From an uncultured Acidimicrobiaceae bacterium (GTDB lineage Bacteria > Actinomycetota > Acidimicrobiia > Acidimicrobiales > Bog-793), in NCBI GenBank assembly GCA_903845085.1, contig CAIMWD010000005.1:1-40476 (forward strand): a DNA stretch of 40,476 nucleotides, given 5' to 3'. Made by a program: the position numbers and the translations under genes. Below, piece by piece: positions 28,240-36,941 of this stretch. The first letter of the stretch is position 1. Each line of letters opens with the position of its first letter. The notes beneath the pieces were generated by a model. It saw only the letters and a list, made by a program, of their open reading frames with translations. It did no database searches and had not been told where the DNA came from.

Positions 28240-28265
28240 TTTTATCGAACATATGTTCGATAAAA
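28240..28265. promoter_or_regulatory. LexA/SOS box TTTTATCGAACATATGTTCGATAAAA upstream of imuA'
   Basis: 26-bp perfect palindrome with the actinobacterial consensus TCGAAC-N4-GTTCGA. Confidence 0.93.
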
Positions 28266-28281
28266 GTGCTAGCCTCAGCCG

Positions 28282-29040
28282 GTGATGGTCGATCCCACTC
28301 ACCCCCTCTCTCAGGTCCCTCTCTCGGAGGATCCCCATCGCCGCCAGCGTCAGCGCAACCTTCTTCATCAGGTCGTGCGTGGCCTTCCTCCTCCCTCTGG
28401 CATGACCGAGCGCCTTCCTCTTGATGGGGAGGTGGCGGGACTCTTTGGGGAGGGAGGACTTCCCCTTGGTTCCACGGTGGTCGTACGTGGTCAGCAGGGG
28501 CAGGGCCTTCTTACCCTCGCACTTGCGGTGCTTGCGCGTATGAGCAGAGAGACGGGTTATCTCGGCATCGTCAACCTCGCACGGGTAGGTCTTCTCAGCG
28601 CGAGTGAACTCGGTGTGGATCTCGCACGCCTCATCGTTATCGCTCGCCCGGTGCCACAGGTCGCACGCGTGGCATCGATCCTCCTTGAGGGCTGCACCGC
28701 GGTGCTGCTCGGTGATGAGCGCCATCTTGAGGGCGCTGATGCAGAGCGTCTCCAGCGGCGCGCCCGTGAGCGGGCTGCGGTGCTCTTTGTCCTCGATCCA
28801 AACGACAGAGCGCGTCGTTGGCGCGAGGTGCCCGATGTCACCCTCACGGTGACACACTCACGCACACGTGGTCTCGGAGATGGAGCAGGACGCCTTCTTG
28901 CACGGGAGCTCTCGATCACGACGCATCACCGGCGACGTCCTCCACAGCACACACCCCAGATGATCCTTCTGCCACCCCTTGTAGCTCCAGAGATCGCTCT
29001 ACCAACGGATGGTGTCACGCGGTTTCACCGGGCGGGTTAG
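28282..29040 (+). CDS. imuA': ImuA'-like RecA-fold protein of the SOS mutasome
   Basis: Located between the LexA box and imuB; LFGEGGLPLGSTVVVRGQQGQGLLTLALAVLAR RecA-like core; start 28282 (GTG) or 28285 (ATG). Confidence 0.8.
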   Translation: MMVDPTHPLSQVPLSEDPHRRQRQRNLLHQVVRGLPPPSGMTERLPLDGEVAGLFGEGGLPLGSTVVVRGQQGQGLLTLALAVLARMSRETGYLGIVNLARVGLLSASELGVDLARLIVIARPVPQVARVASILLEGCTAVLLGDERHLEGADAERLQRRARERAAVLFVLDPNDRARRWREVPDVTLTVTHSRTRGLGDGAGRLLARELSITTHHRRRPPQHTPQMILLPPLVAPEIALPTDGVTRFHRAG

Positions 29041-29049
29041 GGGAGGGAG

Positions 29050-30603
29050 GTGGCCCCCGAGACCCTCGAACGTCTCCTTGTCGTCCTCGTCGACGACTGG
29101 CCACTTATCGCCCTTGGTGCCCAAGAGGAGCGATCAAGCGTCGTCGTCGCTTCACAGCGTGTGATCGCAGCCTCGCCGATGGCCCGGGCGGGAGGTGTTT
29201 CCATCGGACAGCGACAACGTGATGCGGAGCGCCTCGTTCCTACGCTGGAGGTGCTGATGCGAGACCCTGCACGTGAGGTGCATCGGTTCGAACCGATCGT
29301 GCACTGTCTCAGTGAGATCACGCCCACGGTGATGCTGGGAGAGCCGGGGTGGATTGCTCTCCCCACCCGTGGACCGGCTCGCTATTTCGGTGGCGAGGAG
29401 ATGCTCGCCGAGGAGGTCGCCATCTGTCTCCATGCGCTGGAGGAGCGCCAGGGAGAGAGATTTCCCTGGCGCTGTGGTATCGCCGATGGCCTCTTTGCTG
29501 CAACGCTTGCCGCCGAGCGCAAGGTGGTAGTTACACCGGGCGAGAGCGCACAGTTTCTTGCTCCGCTGCCCATCGCACTGCTGCGCGACATCGCGTTGGT
29601 GGACCTCTTGCAGCGACTTGGAATCGACACCCTTGGGGCGCTGGCCGAACTCGCTGCTGATGATGTGTTGGCGCGCTTTGGACACGCTGGTCTCGTCGCA
29701 CATCAGCTCGCCGCGGCGCGCGGCGCACCCCTGCCTATTCCCTACGAGGGCCCGTCAACGATCAGCGTCGTTGCACACTTTGATGAACCGATCCTCGAGA
29801 GCGAGGTACTTCTCGCTGAGGGAGCGGGGTCGATTGAACGCCTCTGCGCTCAACTTGCGGAGCAGGGTCTGCGCTGCACGATCGCAACGATCGGTCTTCT
29901 CCGTAGTGATGGTTATCTCAGCGAACGGCTCTGGCAGCACCATCACGGCTGGGACCATGAGGGACTCTTGCAGCGGCTCTCCTGGCAGCTCGCCGCCGCA
30001 CAGGAGGGTCTCTCTGCGATAGAGGAGGGGATAACCCCCGGAGTGAGCACGCTCATCGTTGAGGCCCGGGAGGTTCTCTCGACGCAGGGAGGACAGCTCG
30101 ATCTTTTTAGCGCTCCCCGTCATACCCCGGAGGAGATCGAGCGACTCTCTCTCCGTCTTGAGGCACTCCTCGGCGAGGGAGTGGTCTGTGTTGCACGCCT
30201 TGCAGGTGGACGTGGTCCCGGTGAGCGGATTGCGCTCTATCCCGTAGGGGCTGCCCCGCGCACTGTGGCCCCACTCCCTCCCTGGCCCGGTCAGCTCCCC
30301 ACACCAAATCCGACACGGCTCTTTGCAGAGCTACCGGCGGTCGAACTTCTCGACGAACGAGGTGGTGGTGTACAGATCGATCGCCGCGGCATCCTCCATG
30401 GCGTTCCCGTGGAGGTGGTGTTTCTCTCGGGTGAGCGGGTGACAGTCGCCGGTTGGTCGCCACCCTGGCCAGTTGAGGAGCGCTGGTGGGATCGTCGACA
30501 GGGACACCGACAGGCGCGTCTTCAGCTGCTCCTCGGTGATGAGCGGGTTCTCCTTCTGCTGTGGCGGTCGGGGATCTGGCTGCTTGAGGGCCTCTATGAC
30601 TGA
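29050..30603 (+). CDS. imuB: ImuB-like Y-family polymerase homologue
   Basis: VVLVDDWPLIAL, GQRQRDAERLVPTLEV, LPTRGPARYFGGEEMLAEE, GIADGLFAATLAAE; classical acidic catalytic motifs not evident, as known for ImuB. Confidence 0.88.
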   Translation: MAPETLERLLVVLVDDWPLIALGAQEERSSVVVASQRVIAASPMARAGGVSIGQRQRDAERLVPTLEVLMRDPAREVHRFEPIVHCLSEITPTVMLGEPGWIALPTRGPARYFGGEEMLAEEVAICLHALEERQGERFPWRCGIADGLFAATLAAERKVVVTPGESAQFLAPLPIALLRDIALVDLLQRLGIDTLGALAELAADDVLARFGHAGLVAHQLAAARGAPLPIPYEGPSTISVVAHFDEPILESEVLLAEGAGSIERLCAQLAEQGLRCTIATIGLLRSDGYLSERLWQHHHGWDHEGLLQRLSWQLAAAQEGLSAIEEGITPGVSTLIVEAREVLSTQGGQLDLFSAPRHTPEEIERLSLRLEALLGEGVVCVARLAGGRGPGERIALYPVGAAPRTVAPLPPWPGQLPTPNPTRLFAELPAVELLDERGGGVQIDRRGILHGVPVEVVFLSGERVTVAGWSPPWPVEERWWDRRQGHRQARLQLLLGDERVLLLLWRSGIWLLEGLYD

Positions 30604-30695
30604 GCACGTACCGGCTGCCAAGGGGCACTGAAGGCGGTTTTTTGGCTGGTGTCTCCGATGGGGAATCGGTCAACTCAACGGAGTAAGTGCCGGTA

Positions 30696-30719
30696 GTAAT
30701 CGAACATATGTTCGATTAC
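30696..30719. promoter_or_regulatory. LexA/SOS box GTAATCGAACATATGTTCGATTAC upstream of dnaE2
   Basis: 24-bp perfect palindrome; central 18 bp identical to the imuA' box. Confidence 0.93.
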
Positions 30720-30728
30720 GCTGTGATC

Positions 30729-33700
30729 GTGCCCTCCTTCAACCCGCTCATCCCCTGGTCGGAGCTTGAGCGCCGCCTCGCGGGACGCCCGATATCGGTA
30801 ACTCCAGAGAGGCTTCTGCCACTCGGCGAATTGCACCGTGCGCGACCCCGTGCGCATCCGCACGGGGTCGCTTACACCGAGCTCCATGCGCACTCAAATT
30901 TCAGCTTTTTAGATGGTGCGAGCGATCCCGAGGAGCTCGTAGATGAGGCGGTGCACCTCGGTCTCCGCGGGCTTGCACTCACCGATCACAACGGGATGTA
31001 TGGCGCGGTCCGTTTCGCGACCGCCGCCCGTGAGGTGGGGCTGGCGACGATCTTTGGTGCGGAGCTCAGCCTGCCCCACGGCGAGGGTGCTCCACCAGGT
31101 ATACGCGCTGGTGCGATCGACCCTCAGGCGGAGCATCTTCTGGTCCTCGCAGAGGGATCGCAGGGCTATCGCCACCTCTCTGCGGCGATAGCAAGAGGGC
31201 ACCTCGGCGGGAGCGAGAAGGGGCAGCCGATCTTCTCACTCGCCGCTCTCGCGAGTGCACATGCAGGCCGTTGGTTCGTGCTGACGGGCTGTCGTCATGG
31301 GAGTGTGCGACGTGCTCTTGAGGAGGAGGGTCCCCGCGCCGCAGCCCGAGCACTTGCCGAGCTCATCGCCACCTTTGGCCGTGACCGCCTCTTCGTCGAA
31401 CTCTTTGACCACGGGGCGCCGCTCGATGGCGCGCGCAATGAGATTCTCGCTGAGCTAGCAGTGCGCGCGCACGTCGAGATCGTTGCGACCGCGAATGCAC
31501 ACTATGCACGACCCTCTGCCTATCAGCGGGCGACACTTGTCGCCGCAGTGCGCGCGCGTCGCACGCTCGAGGAGGTCGCCGGTTGGCTACCACCATGGGC
31601 GGGACAGACGTTGCGGTCGGGGGAGGAGCAGATACGCCGCTTCTCTCGCTTCCCTGGCGCAGTCGAAAACAGCGTCGCGATCGGTGAGAGCTGTCGATTC
31701 GATCTCTCGATGAACGCACCGGGGCTCCCTCCCTTTGCAGTACCCGCAGGGATGGATGAGGCGGAGTATCTACGCGAGCTCAGTGAGCGTGGCGCCCGCG
31801 CCCGCTATGGGGAGCGCACGAGTGAGCGGGTGCATGGTGCCTGGATGCAGATCGATCGTGAGCTGGCGATCATCGCGGAGCTTGGTTTTGCCGGTTACTT
31901 CCTCGTCGTCTACGACATCGTTGAGTTTTGCCGTCGTGAGGAGATCTACTGCCAGGGGCGTGGTTCGGCAGCCAACTCTGCGGTCTGTTACGCGCTCGGC
32001 ATCACAAATGTGGATGCCGTCGCGCTCGGCCTGCTCTTCGAACGGTTTCTCTCTGCCGCGCGCGAGGGGCCACCCGATATCGATCTTGATATTGAGTCGG
32101 GCCGCCGTGATGAGGTGATCGCCTACGTCTATGCGCGCTATGGCCGTGAGCATGCTGCACAGGTGGCGAACGTGATCACCTATCGCACCCGTAGCGCGAT
32201 CCGAGATGTCGGCCGTGCACTTGGCTACGCGGAGTCGACGCTGCGTACATGGTCAAAGGAGGTCGCGAGCTTTGGCTCGCGACACCTCGGTCAGGCCACC
32301 TCTCCCGTCGATCCGCTTGCCGTGCTACCTGAGGAGGTGGCGAGGTTTGTCGGTGAGCTAAAGGGTGCACCCCGACACCTCGGTATCCACTCCGGCGGGA
32401 TGGTGATCTGTGACCGACCGGTGATTGAGGTCTGTCCGGTCGAGTGGGCACGTCGCTCTGGTCGTTCGGTGTTGCAGTGGGACAAAGATGACTGTGCTGC
32501 CGCGGGGCTCGTGAAGTTCGATCTTCTCGGTCTTGGGATGCTCGAAGCGCTCCATCGTATGGTCGACCTTGTCGCCGAGGCGGAGGGGATCACCGTCGAT
32601 CTCGCCCTTCTCGAACAAGATGACGCGGTCTACGAGATGCTCTGTCAGGGCGACTCGATGGGGGTCTTTCAGGTCGAGTCGCGTGCGCAGATGGCGACGC
32701 TGCCCCGGCTTGCCCCACGGTGCTTTTATGACCTCGTCGTCGAGGTTGCACTCATCCGCCCAGGTCCAATTCAGGGGGGCTCGGTACATCCCTATCTGCG
32801 TCGCCGGGCCGGAGAGGAGGAGGTGAGCTATCTCCATCCACTCCTCGAGCGTTCGCTGAAGAAAACACTTGGTGTGCCGCTCTTTCAGGAGCAGTTAATG
32901 CAGATCGCCATCGATGTTGCAGGATTTAGCGCAACCGAGGCCGACCAGCTTCGCCAGGCGATGGGCTCCAAACGTTCCGCGCTGCGGATGCTCAAGATCC
33001 AGCAACGTCTCTATGAGGGGATGTTCGCACGTGGGGTGAGCCCCGAGGTAGCGGACCGCATCTATGCACAGCTCGCAGCCTTTGCGAACTATGGCTTTCC
33101 TGAGTCGCACGCGGTCTCGTTCGCCTACCTCGTCTATGCCTCAGCGTGGTTTAAGTTGCATCACCCCGAGGCCTTCCTCGCCGGTCTCTTGAATGCACAG
33201 CCGATGGGGTTCTGGTCGCCACAGTCACTCGTTGCTGATGCACGTCGACATGGGGTCATCGTGCATGGTGCACATGTGAACAGCGGGAGAGCGCACGCCG
33301 GCGTGGTTGACGACGCCGCTGCGCCACATGGCTACGCGGTGCGCCTCGGTGTCGGTGCGATCCGCGGAATCGGCAGTGCTCTGGCGCGCGTGATTGAAGA
33401 GGGGCGTCCCTATGCGAGCCTCGATGAGCTGGCACGCCATACACACGCGCGCGCCGATCAACTCGAACGACTCGCCACCGCGGGAGCCTGTAGGGGAATC
33501 GGAGTTTTTAGCGATGCGGGAGGCGAGATCCTGCATCGGCGCCAGAGCATCTGGGCGTTGGGAGCGCTCGCGACGCCCGGAGAGGAGCGTCTTGCTGGCA
33601 TCGGGGTCGGCGCGACGCCGCCCGCACTGCGACCGATGGATAGTCGGGAGGAGACCGTTGCTGATCTTTCGATGACGGGGATCGCGCTCGGCGAACATCC

Positions 33701-34046
33701 GCTCGCCCAACTTCGCGAGATGCTTGGAGCACGAGGTGTACTTCCGATCGCTGAGCTCGCCACGACCGCATCGACGAAGGTGCTCATCGCTGGCATCATC
33801 ACACACCGTCAACGCCCGGGAACCGCGAGTGGGATGGTCTTTTTAAACGTAGAGGACGAGGGAGCTCTCACGAATGTCATCTGCTCGCCCGGATTCTGGC
33901 TGCGTTATCGCCGAGAACTTCTGTGCGCAGGGATCATCGTGCGCGGACGTCTTGAGCGTGCGCATGGCGTGATCAGTGTGGTGGCTGAGCGTGCAGAGGA
34001 GCTCATCCTCGATGCCGGTTCATGGAGGAGCCGTGACTTTCACTAG
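30729..34046 (+). CDS. dnaE2: Error-prone DNA polymerase III alpha subunit DnaE2 (ImuC)
   Basis: PHP domain TELHAHSNFSFLDGASDPEELV; QGRGSAANSAVCYALGIT; PPDIDLDIESGRRDEVIAYVY. The ORF track starts at 30687, inside/before the LexA box; a start at 30723 or 30729 is more plausible. Confidence 0.93.
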   Translation: MPSFNPLIPWSELERRLAGRPISVTPERLLPLGELHRARPRAHPHGVAYTELHAHSNFSFLDGASDPEELVDEAVHLGLRGLALTDHNGMYGAVRFATAAREVGLATIFGAELSLPHGEGAPPGIRAGAIDPQAEHLLVLAEGSQGYRHLSAAIARGHLGGSEKGQPIFSLAALASAHAGRWFVLTGCRHGSVRRALEEEGPRAAARALAELIATFGRDRLFVELFDHGAPLDGARNEILAELAVRAHVEIVATANAHYARPSAYQRATLVAAVRARRTLEEVAGWLPPWAGQTLRSGEEQIRRFSRFPGAVENSVAIGESCRFDLSMNAPGLPPFAVPAGMDEAEYLRELSERGARARYGERTSERVHGAWMQIDRELAIIAELGFAGYFLVVYDIVEFCRREEIYCQGRGSAANSAVCYALGITNVDAVALGLLFERFLSAAREGPPDIDLDIESGRRDEVIAYVYARYGREHAAQVANVITYRTRSAIRDVGRALGYAESTLRTWSKEVASFGSRHLGQATSPVDPLAVLPEEVARFVGELKGAPRHLGIHSGGMVICDRPVIEVCPVEWARRSGRSVLQWDKDDCAAAGLVKFDLLGLGMLEALHRMVDLVAEAEGITVDLALLEQDDAVYEMLCQGDSMGVFQVESRAQMATLPRLAPRCFYDLVVEVALIRPGPIQGGSVHPYLRRRAGEEEVSYLHPLLERSLKKTLGVPLFQEQLMQIAIDVAGFSATEADQLRQAMGSKRSALRMLKIQQRLYEGMFARGVSPEVADRIYAQLAAFANYGFPESHAVSFAYLVYASAWFKLHHPEAFLAGLLNAQPMGFWSPQSLVADARRHGVIVHGAHVNSGRAHAGVVDDAAAPHGYAVRLGVGAIRGIGSALARVIEEGRPYASLDELARHTHARADQLERLATAGACRGIGVFSDAGGEILHRRQSIWALGALATPGEERLAGIGVGATPPALRPMDSREETVADLSMTGIALGEHPLAQLREMLGARGVLPIAELATTASTKVLIAGIITHRQRPGTASGMVFLNVEDEGALTNVICSPGFWLRYRRELLCAGIIVRGRLERAHGVISVVAERAEELILDAGSWRSRDFH

Positions 34047-34133
34047 CGCCCGTCACCTACGCTCACCACGGGGCCGTCATCGGCCATGCCGGAGAGAGCG
34101 AGGTATGAGGTGACAGGAGAGGACGAGCACACG

Positions 34134-34655
34134 ATGGGAAAAGAGGAGCCAGCACGGCGTGTCGTCGAGGGGTGGCGTGGTCGTTACTACGAGGACTTCA
34201 CTGTCGGTGACATCTATCGACACCCACTTGGACGCACCATCACCACGACCGACAACATCTGGATGACGTTGCTCAGCCAGAACACCGCACCGGTGCACTT
34301 TGACCGGCACTACGCCGAACAGACCGAGTTTGGTCGTCCACTTGTCGACTCCACCTTTACCCTTGCGCTCGTCACCGGTCAAAGTGTGACCGATGTGAGT
34401 CAAAACGTCTTCGCGAACCTTGGCTGGGACGAGGTGCGACTGCCGGCACCGGTCTTTGAGGGCGACACCGTCTACTCCCAGTCGGAGGTCCTCTCGCTGC
34501 GTGAGAGCAAATCACGTCCCGAGGTGGGCATCGTGACCGTGGCGACGACGGGATTCAACCAGGAGGGAACCATCGTGATCACCTTCCGGCGTACGCTCAT
34601 GGTCTATCGCCGTGGTTTTGGTCCAAAGATGGCCGAGGTCACTCCGACGGCGTGA
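34134..34655 (+). CDS. MaoC-family hydratase
   Basis: GRYYEDFTVGDIYRHPLGRTITTTDNIWMTLLSQNTAPVHFDRHYAEQTEFGRPLVDSTFTLALVTGQSV; hot-dog hydratase motif. Confidence 0.9.
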   Translation: MGKEEPARRVVEGWRGRYYEDFTVGDIYRHPLGRTITTTDNIWMTLLSQNTAPVHFDRHYAEQTEFGRPLVDSTFTLALVTGQSVTDVSQNVFANLGWDEVRLPAPVFEGDTVYSQSEVLSLRESKSRPEVGIVTVATTGFNQEGTIVITFRRTLMVYRRGFGPKMAEVTPTA

Positions 34656-35907
34656 GCGTCGACTCCTCCTCGATTGGGGCAATCTCATAGGTGAGAAAAC
34701 GAGGCATCGCCCGCGCGATACACAAGATACCGATCACCGCTCCCACGCCACCCGAGATCACAGAGAACTGATTAGAGATCGCCTGCGCGACGCCGCCCGC
34801 CTCCACGTTGCCAAGCCGAGGTCCGCTCGTCACCACGGCAAGTTGGATCGATGAGATTCGTCCGCGAAGCTCATCGGGTGCCTCCAGTTGGACGATCGAA
34901 CCGCGAAAGACGGCGGAGATGACGTCAGCAGCACCGGCGATGCCGAGAAACAGGAGCGCCACGACGAGGAGATGGATCAGACCAAAGAGGGCCAGCGCCA
35001 CACCCCAGATCACGATCGCGGCGACGACCGCACGCCCCGGACGCCGTACCCGGTTTGTCCAACCCGAGAGCACCGTCGCGATGAGCGCACCCGCGCCGGG
35101 GGCGGCGTAGAGGAGCCCGACTGTCTTGGGCCCGCCGTGAAAGAAGGTAAGCCCCAGCGCAGGAAAGAGCGAGGTGGGCATACCGAGGACCATCGCATTG
35201 AGATCAGCGACAAAACAGGCCTGTAGGGCTTGGCGTCCACGGAGGAAGGCGAACCCCTCCGCGACCGAGGACCAGCCAAAACGGGTTCCTCCGCCCGATG
35301 GGCGAGAGGGTTTCAGGGTTGCGATCGCGATCGCGGTCACCATGAAAGCGCCGGCATTGCACCAAAAGACCCCACTTGCGCCGATCGGTGCGAGGAGCAC
35401 TCCTCCGAGCGCGGGGCCAAGGATTACGGCGACCTGAATAATGAGCTGTCGCAATGTATTGGCCTGCACGAAGTAGTCGCGATCGACCGTAGCCATGAGC
35501 ATCGCGGAGCGCCCAGCGGCATCGCATCCCTGGATACCTGCATTGAGCGCGGCGAGGAGAAAGATCAGGAGGAGGGTGGGATGACGCGCCTCCGCGTTGA
35601 GTGCCAGCCCAGCGGTCGCCACCGCCATAGTTACCTCGGTGATGATGAGGAGCCGCCGGCGGTCCATCGCATCGGCGATCGATCCACCGAGAACTGAGCC
35701 AATCAGCGCAGGAAAGAGCTGGACGAGGCTGATGTAGCCGACATCGAGTGAGGAACCGGTGAGTCGATAGACCTGATAGCTCGCCGCCACAATTCCGAAC
35801 TGTCCGCCGATCTGGGCAAGGACAAGTCCAAACCAGAGTCGACGAAAATCGCGGAATCGGCGCAGCGGGGTGATGTCAATGAAGAACCCCGTCGTTGCCA
35901 TGGACAC
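34639..35907 (-). CDS. MFS transporter (EntS-like)
   Basis: FRRLWFGLVLAQIGGQFGIVAASYQVYRLTGSSLDVGYISLVQLFPALIGSVLGGSIADAMDRRRLLI; about 12 TM. Confidence 0.88.
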   Translation of the reverse strand: MSMATTGFFIDITPLRRFRDFRRLWFGLVLAQIGGQFGIVAASYQVYRLTGSSLDVGYISLVQLFPALIGSVLGGSIADAMDRRRLLIITEVTMAVATAGLALNAEARHPTLLLIFLLAALNAGIQGCDAAGRSAMLMATVDRDYFVQANTLRQLIIQVAVILGPALGGVLLAPIGASGVFWCNAGAFMVTAIAIATLKPSRPSGGGTRFGWSSVAEGFAFLRGRQALQACFVADLNAMVLGMPTSLFPALGLTFFHGGPKTVGLLYAAPGAGALIATVLSGWTNRVRRPGRAVVAAIVIWGVALALFGLIHLLVVALLFLGIAGAADVISAVFRGSIVQLEAPDELRGRISSIQLAVVTSGPRLGNVEAGGVAQAISNQFSVISGGVGAVIGILCIARAMPRFLTYEIAPIEEESTLTPSE

Positions 35908-36028
35908 CCGACGCTACTTAGGGAGTAATCCGGGCGCAATGTATCGCGCCTCACTACGATGCGCTCATCACAGTGCGCACAGTGGCGGTTACCGGCGCCT
36001 CTTTGCGTGCAACGACAGGGAGGGAACC

Positions 36029-36793
36029 ATGAGCTTCGAAGATGTGAAGTATGAGGTCTGTGTCGCCAATCGCATCCTCGCCGAGCTAGGTCTCGCGACC
36101 GGAGTGCTCGCAAGTCTGGGGCACTCGAGTAAGCGAGTTCCGGAGGCGCCCGATCGCTTCATCGTGAAGGGACGCGGCTATGCGATCGACGCGCTTGCTG
36201 CCGTCGAGCCGGAGCAGATGATCGTCTGCGACCTCGATGGTTATCTCGTCGAGGGGCCGCCCAACGCCACGCAGTGCTTTGAGGTTCAGATGCATTCGAG
36301 TATCTACAAGATGTACCCCGAGGTGCAGTCGGTAACGCACGTGCACCCGCGATTTGCCGTAGTGATGAGCGTTCTCCAGGCTCCGCTGATGCCGATGTGC
36401 CAGGAGGGTGTCGAGATGATCTCGCGCGAGATTCCGGTCTACCCCCATGTAAAAACAATTCAGACGGAGGAGGAGGGGATCGAGGTAGCGACACTTATCG
36501 GTGGCGGTCCCGCGCTTCTCTTGGAGGGGCACGGCGCGACGACGACGGGAAGTTCGCTCGAAGAATCAGTGATGCGGATGCTCTGGCTCGAGGAACAGGC
36601 ACGGATGAACTGGTACGCCTACTGTGCGGCGGGCCCGAACCACCGCTCGATCCCCGCGGAGAGTGTGGCCGAGCTGTCAGGACGCACGCCGCTCGCGGAG
36701 CTCCCACACTTCATCGAATCGATGGCGGGCGTCCAGCCGGCGATGGGCGGTGTCTGGGCCTACTACTCCGACACGGTGCGTCGTACGCTCTAA
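36029..36793 (+). CDS. Class II aldolase/adducin family protein
   Basis: NRILAELGLATGVLASLGHSSKRVP...FIVKGRGYAIDAL, THVHPRFAVVMSV, LLLEGHGATTTGSSLEESV. Confidence 0.9.
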   Translation: MSFEDVKYEVCVANRILAELGLATGVLASLGHSSKRVPEAPDRFIVKGRGYAIDALAAVEPEQMIVCDLDGYLVEGPPNATQCFEVQMHSSIYKMYPEVQSVTHVHPRFAVVMSVLQAPLMPMCQEGVEMISREIPVYPHVKTIQTEEEGIEVATLIGGGPALLLEGHGATTTGSSLEESVMRMLWLEEQARMNWYAYCAAGPNHRSIPAESVAELSGRTPLAELPHFIESMAGVQPAMGGVWAYYSDTVRRTL

Positions 36794-36941
36794 CGCTTGG
36801 GCTCGCGACCTCGCGCCCGCCGCCTGACCGGTTTCGCTCCCACCCCCCCGAGCCCACATTTGCACGTTGGGTGGTTCCCTCGGGGAAAAGAGGGAAGAAT
36901 GGCGGGACGCCCCGGGCGGGGCAACCATTGAGGGAGGAATC

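Noticed and set aside
30107-30673. ORF 30107..30673 (-), 188 aa
   Set aside because: Antisense to imuB, Pro/Arg-rich low-quality composition with no recognisable domain.
35870-36028. N-terminal extension of the class II aldolase ORF
   Set aside because: An RBS-like agggaacc and ATG at 36029 begin the conserved domain; the extension overlaps the divergent MFS start.
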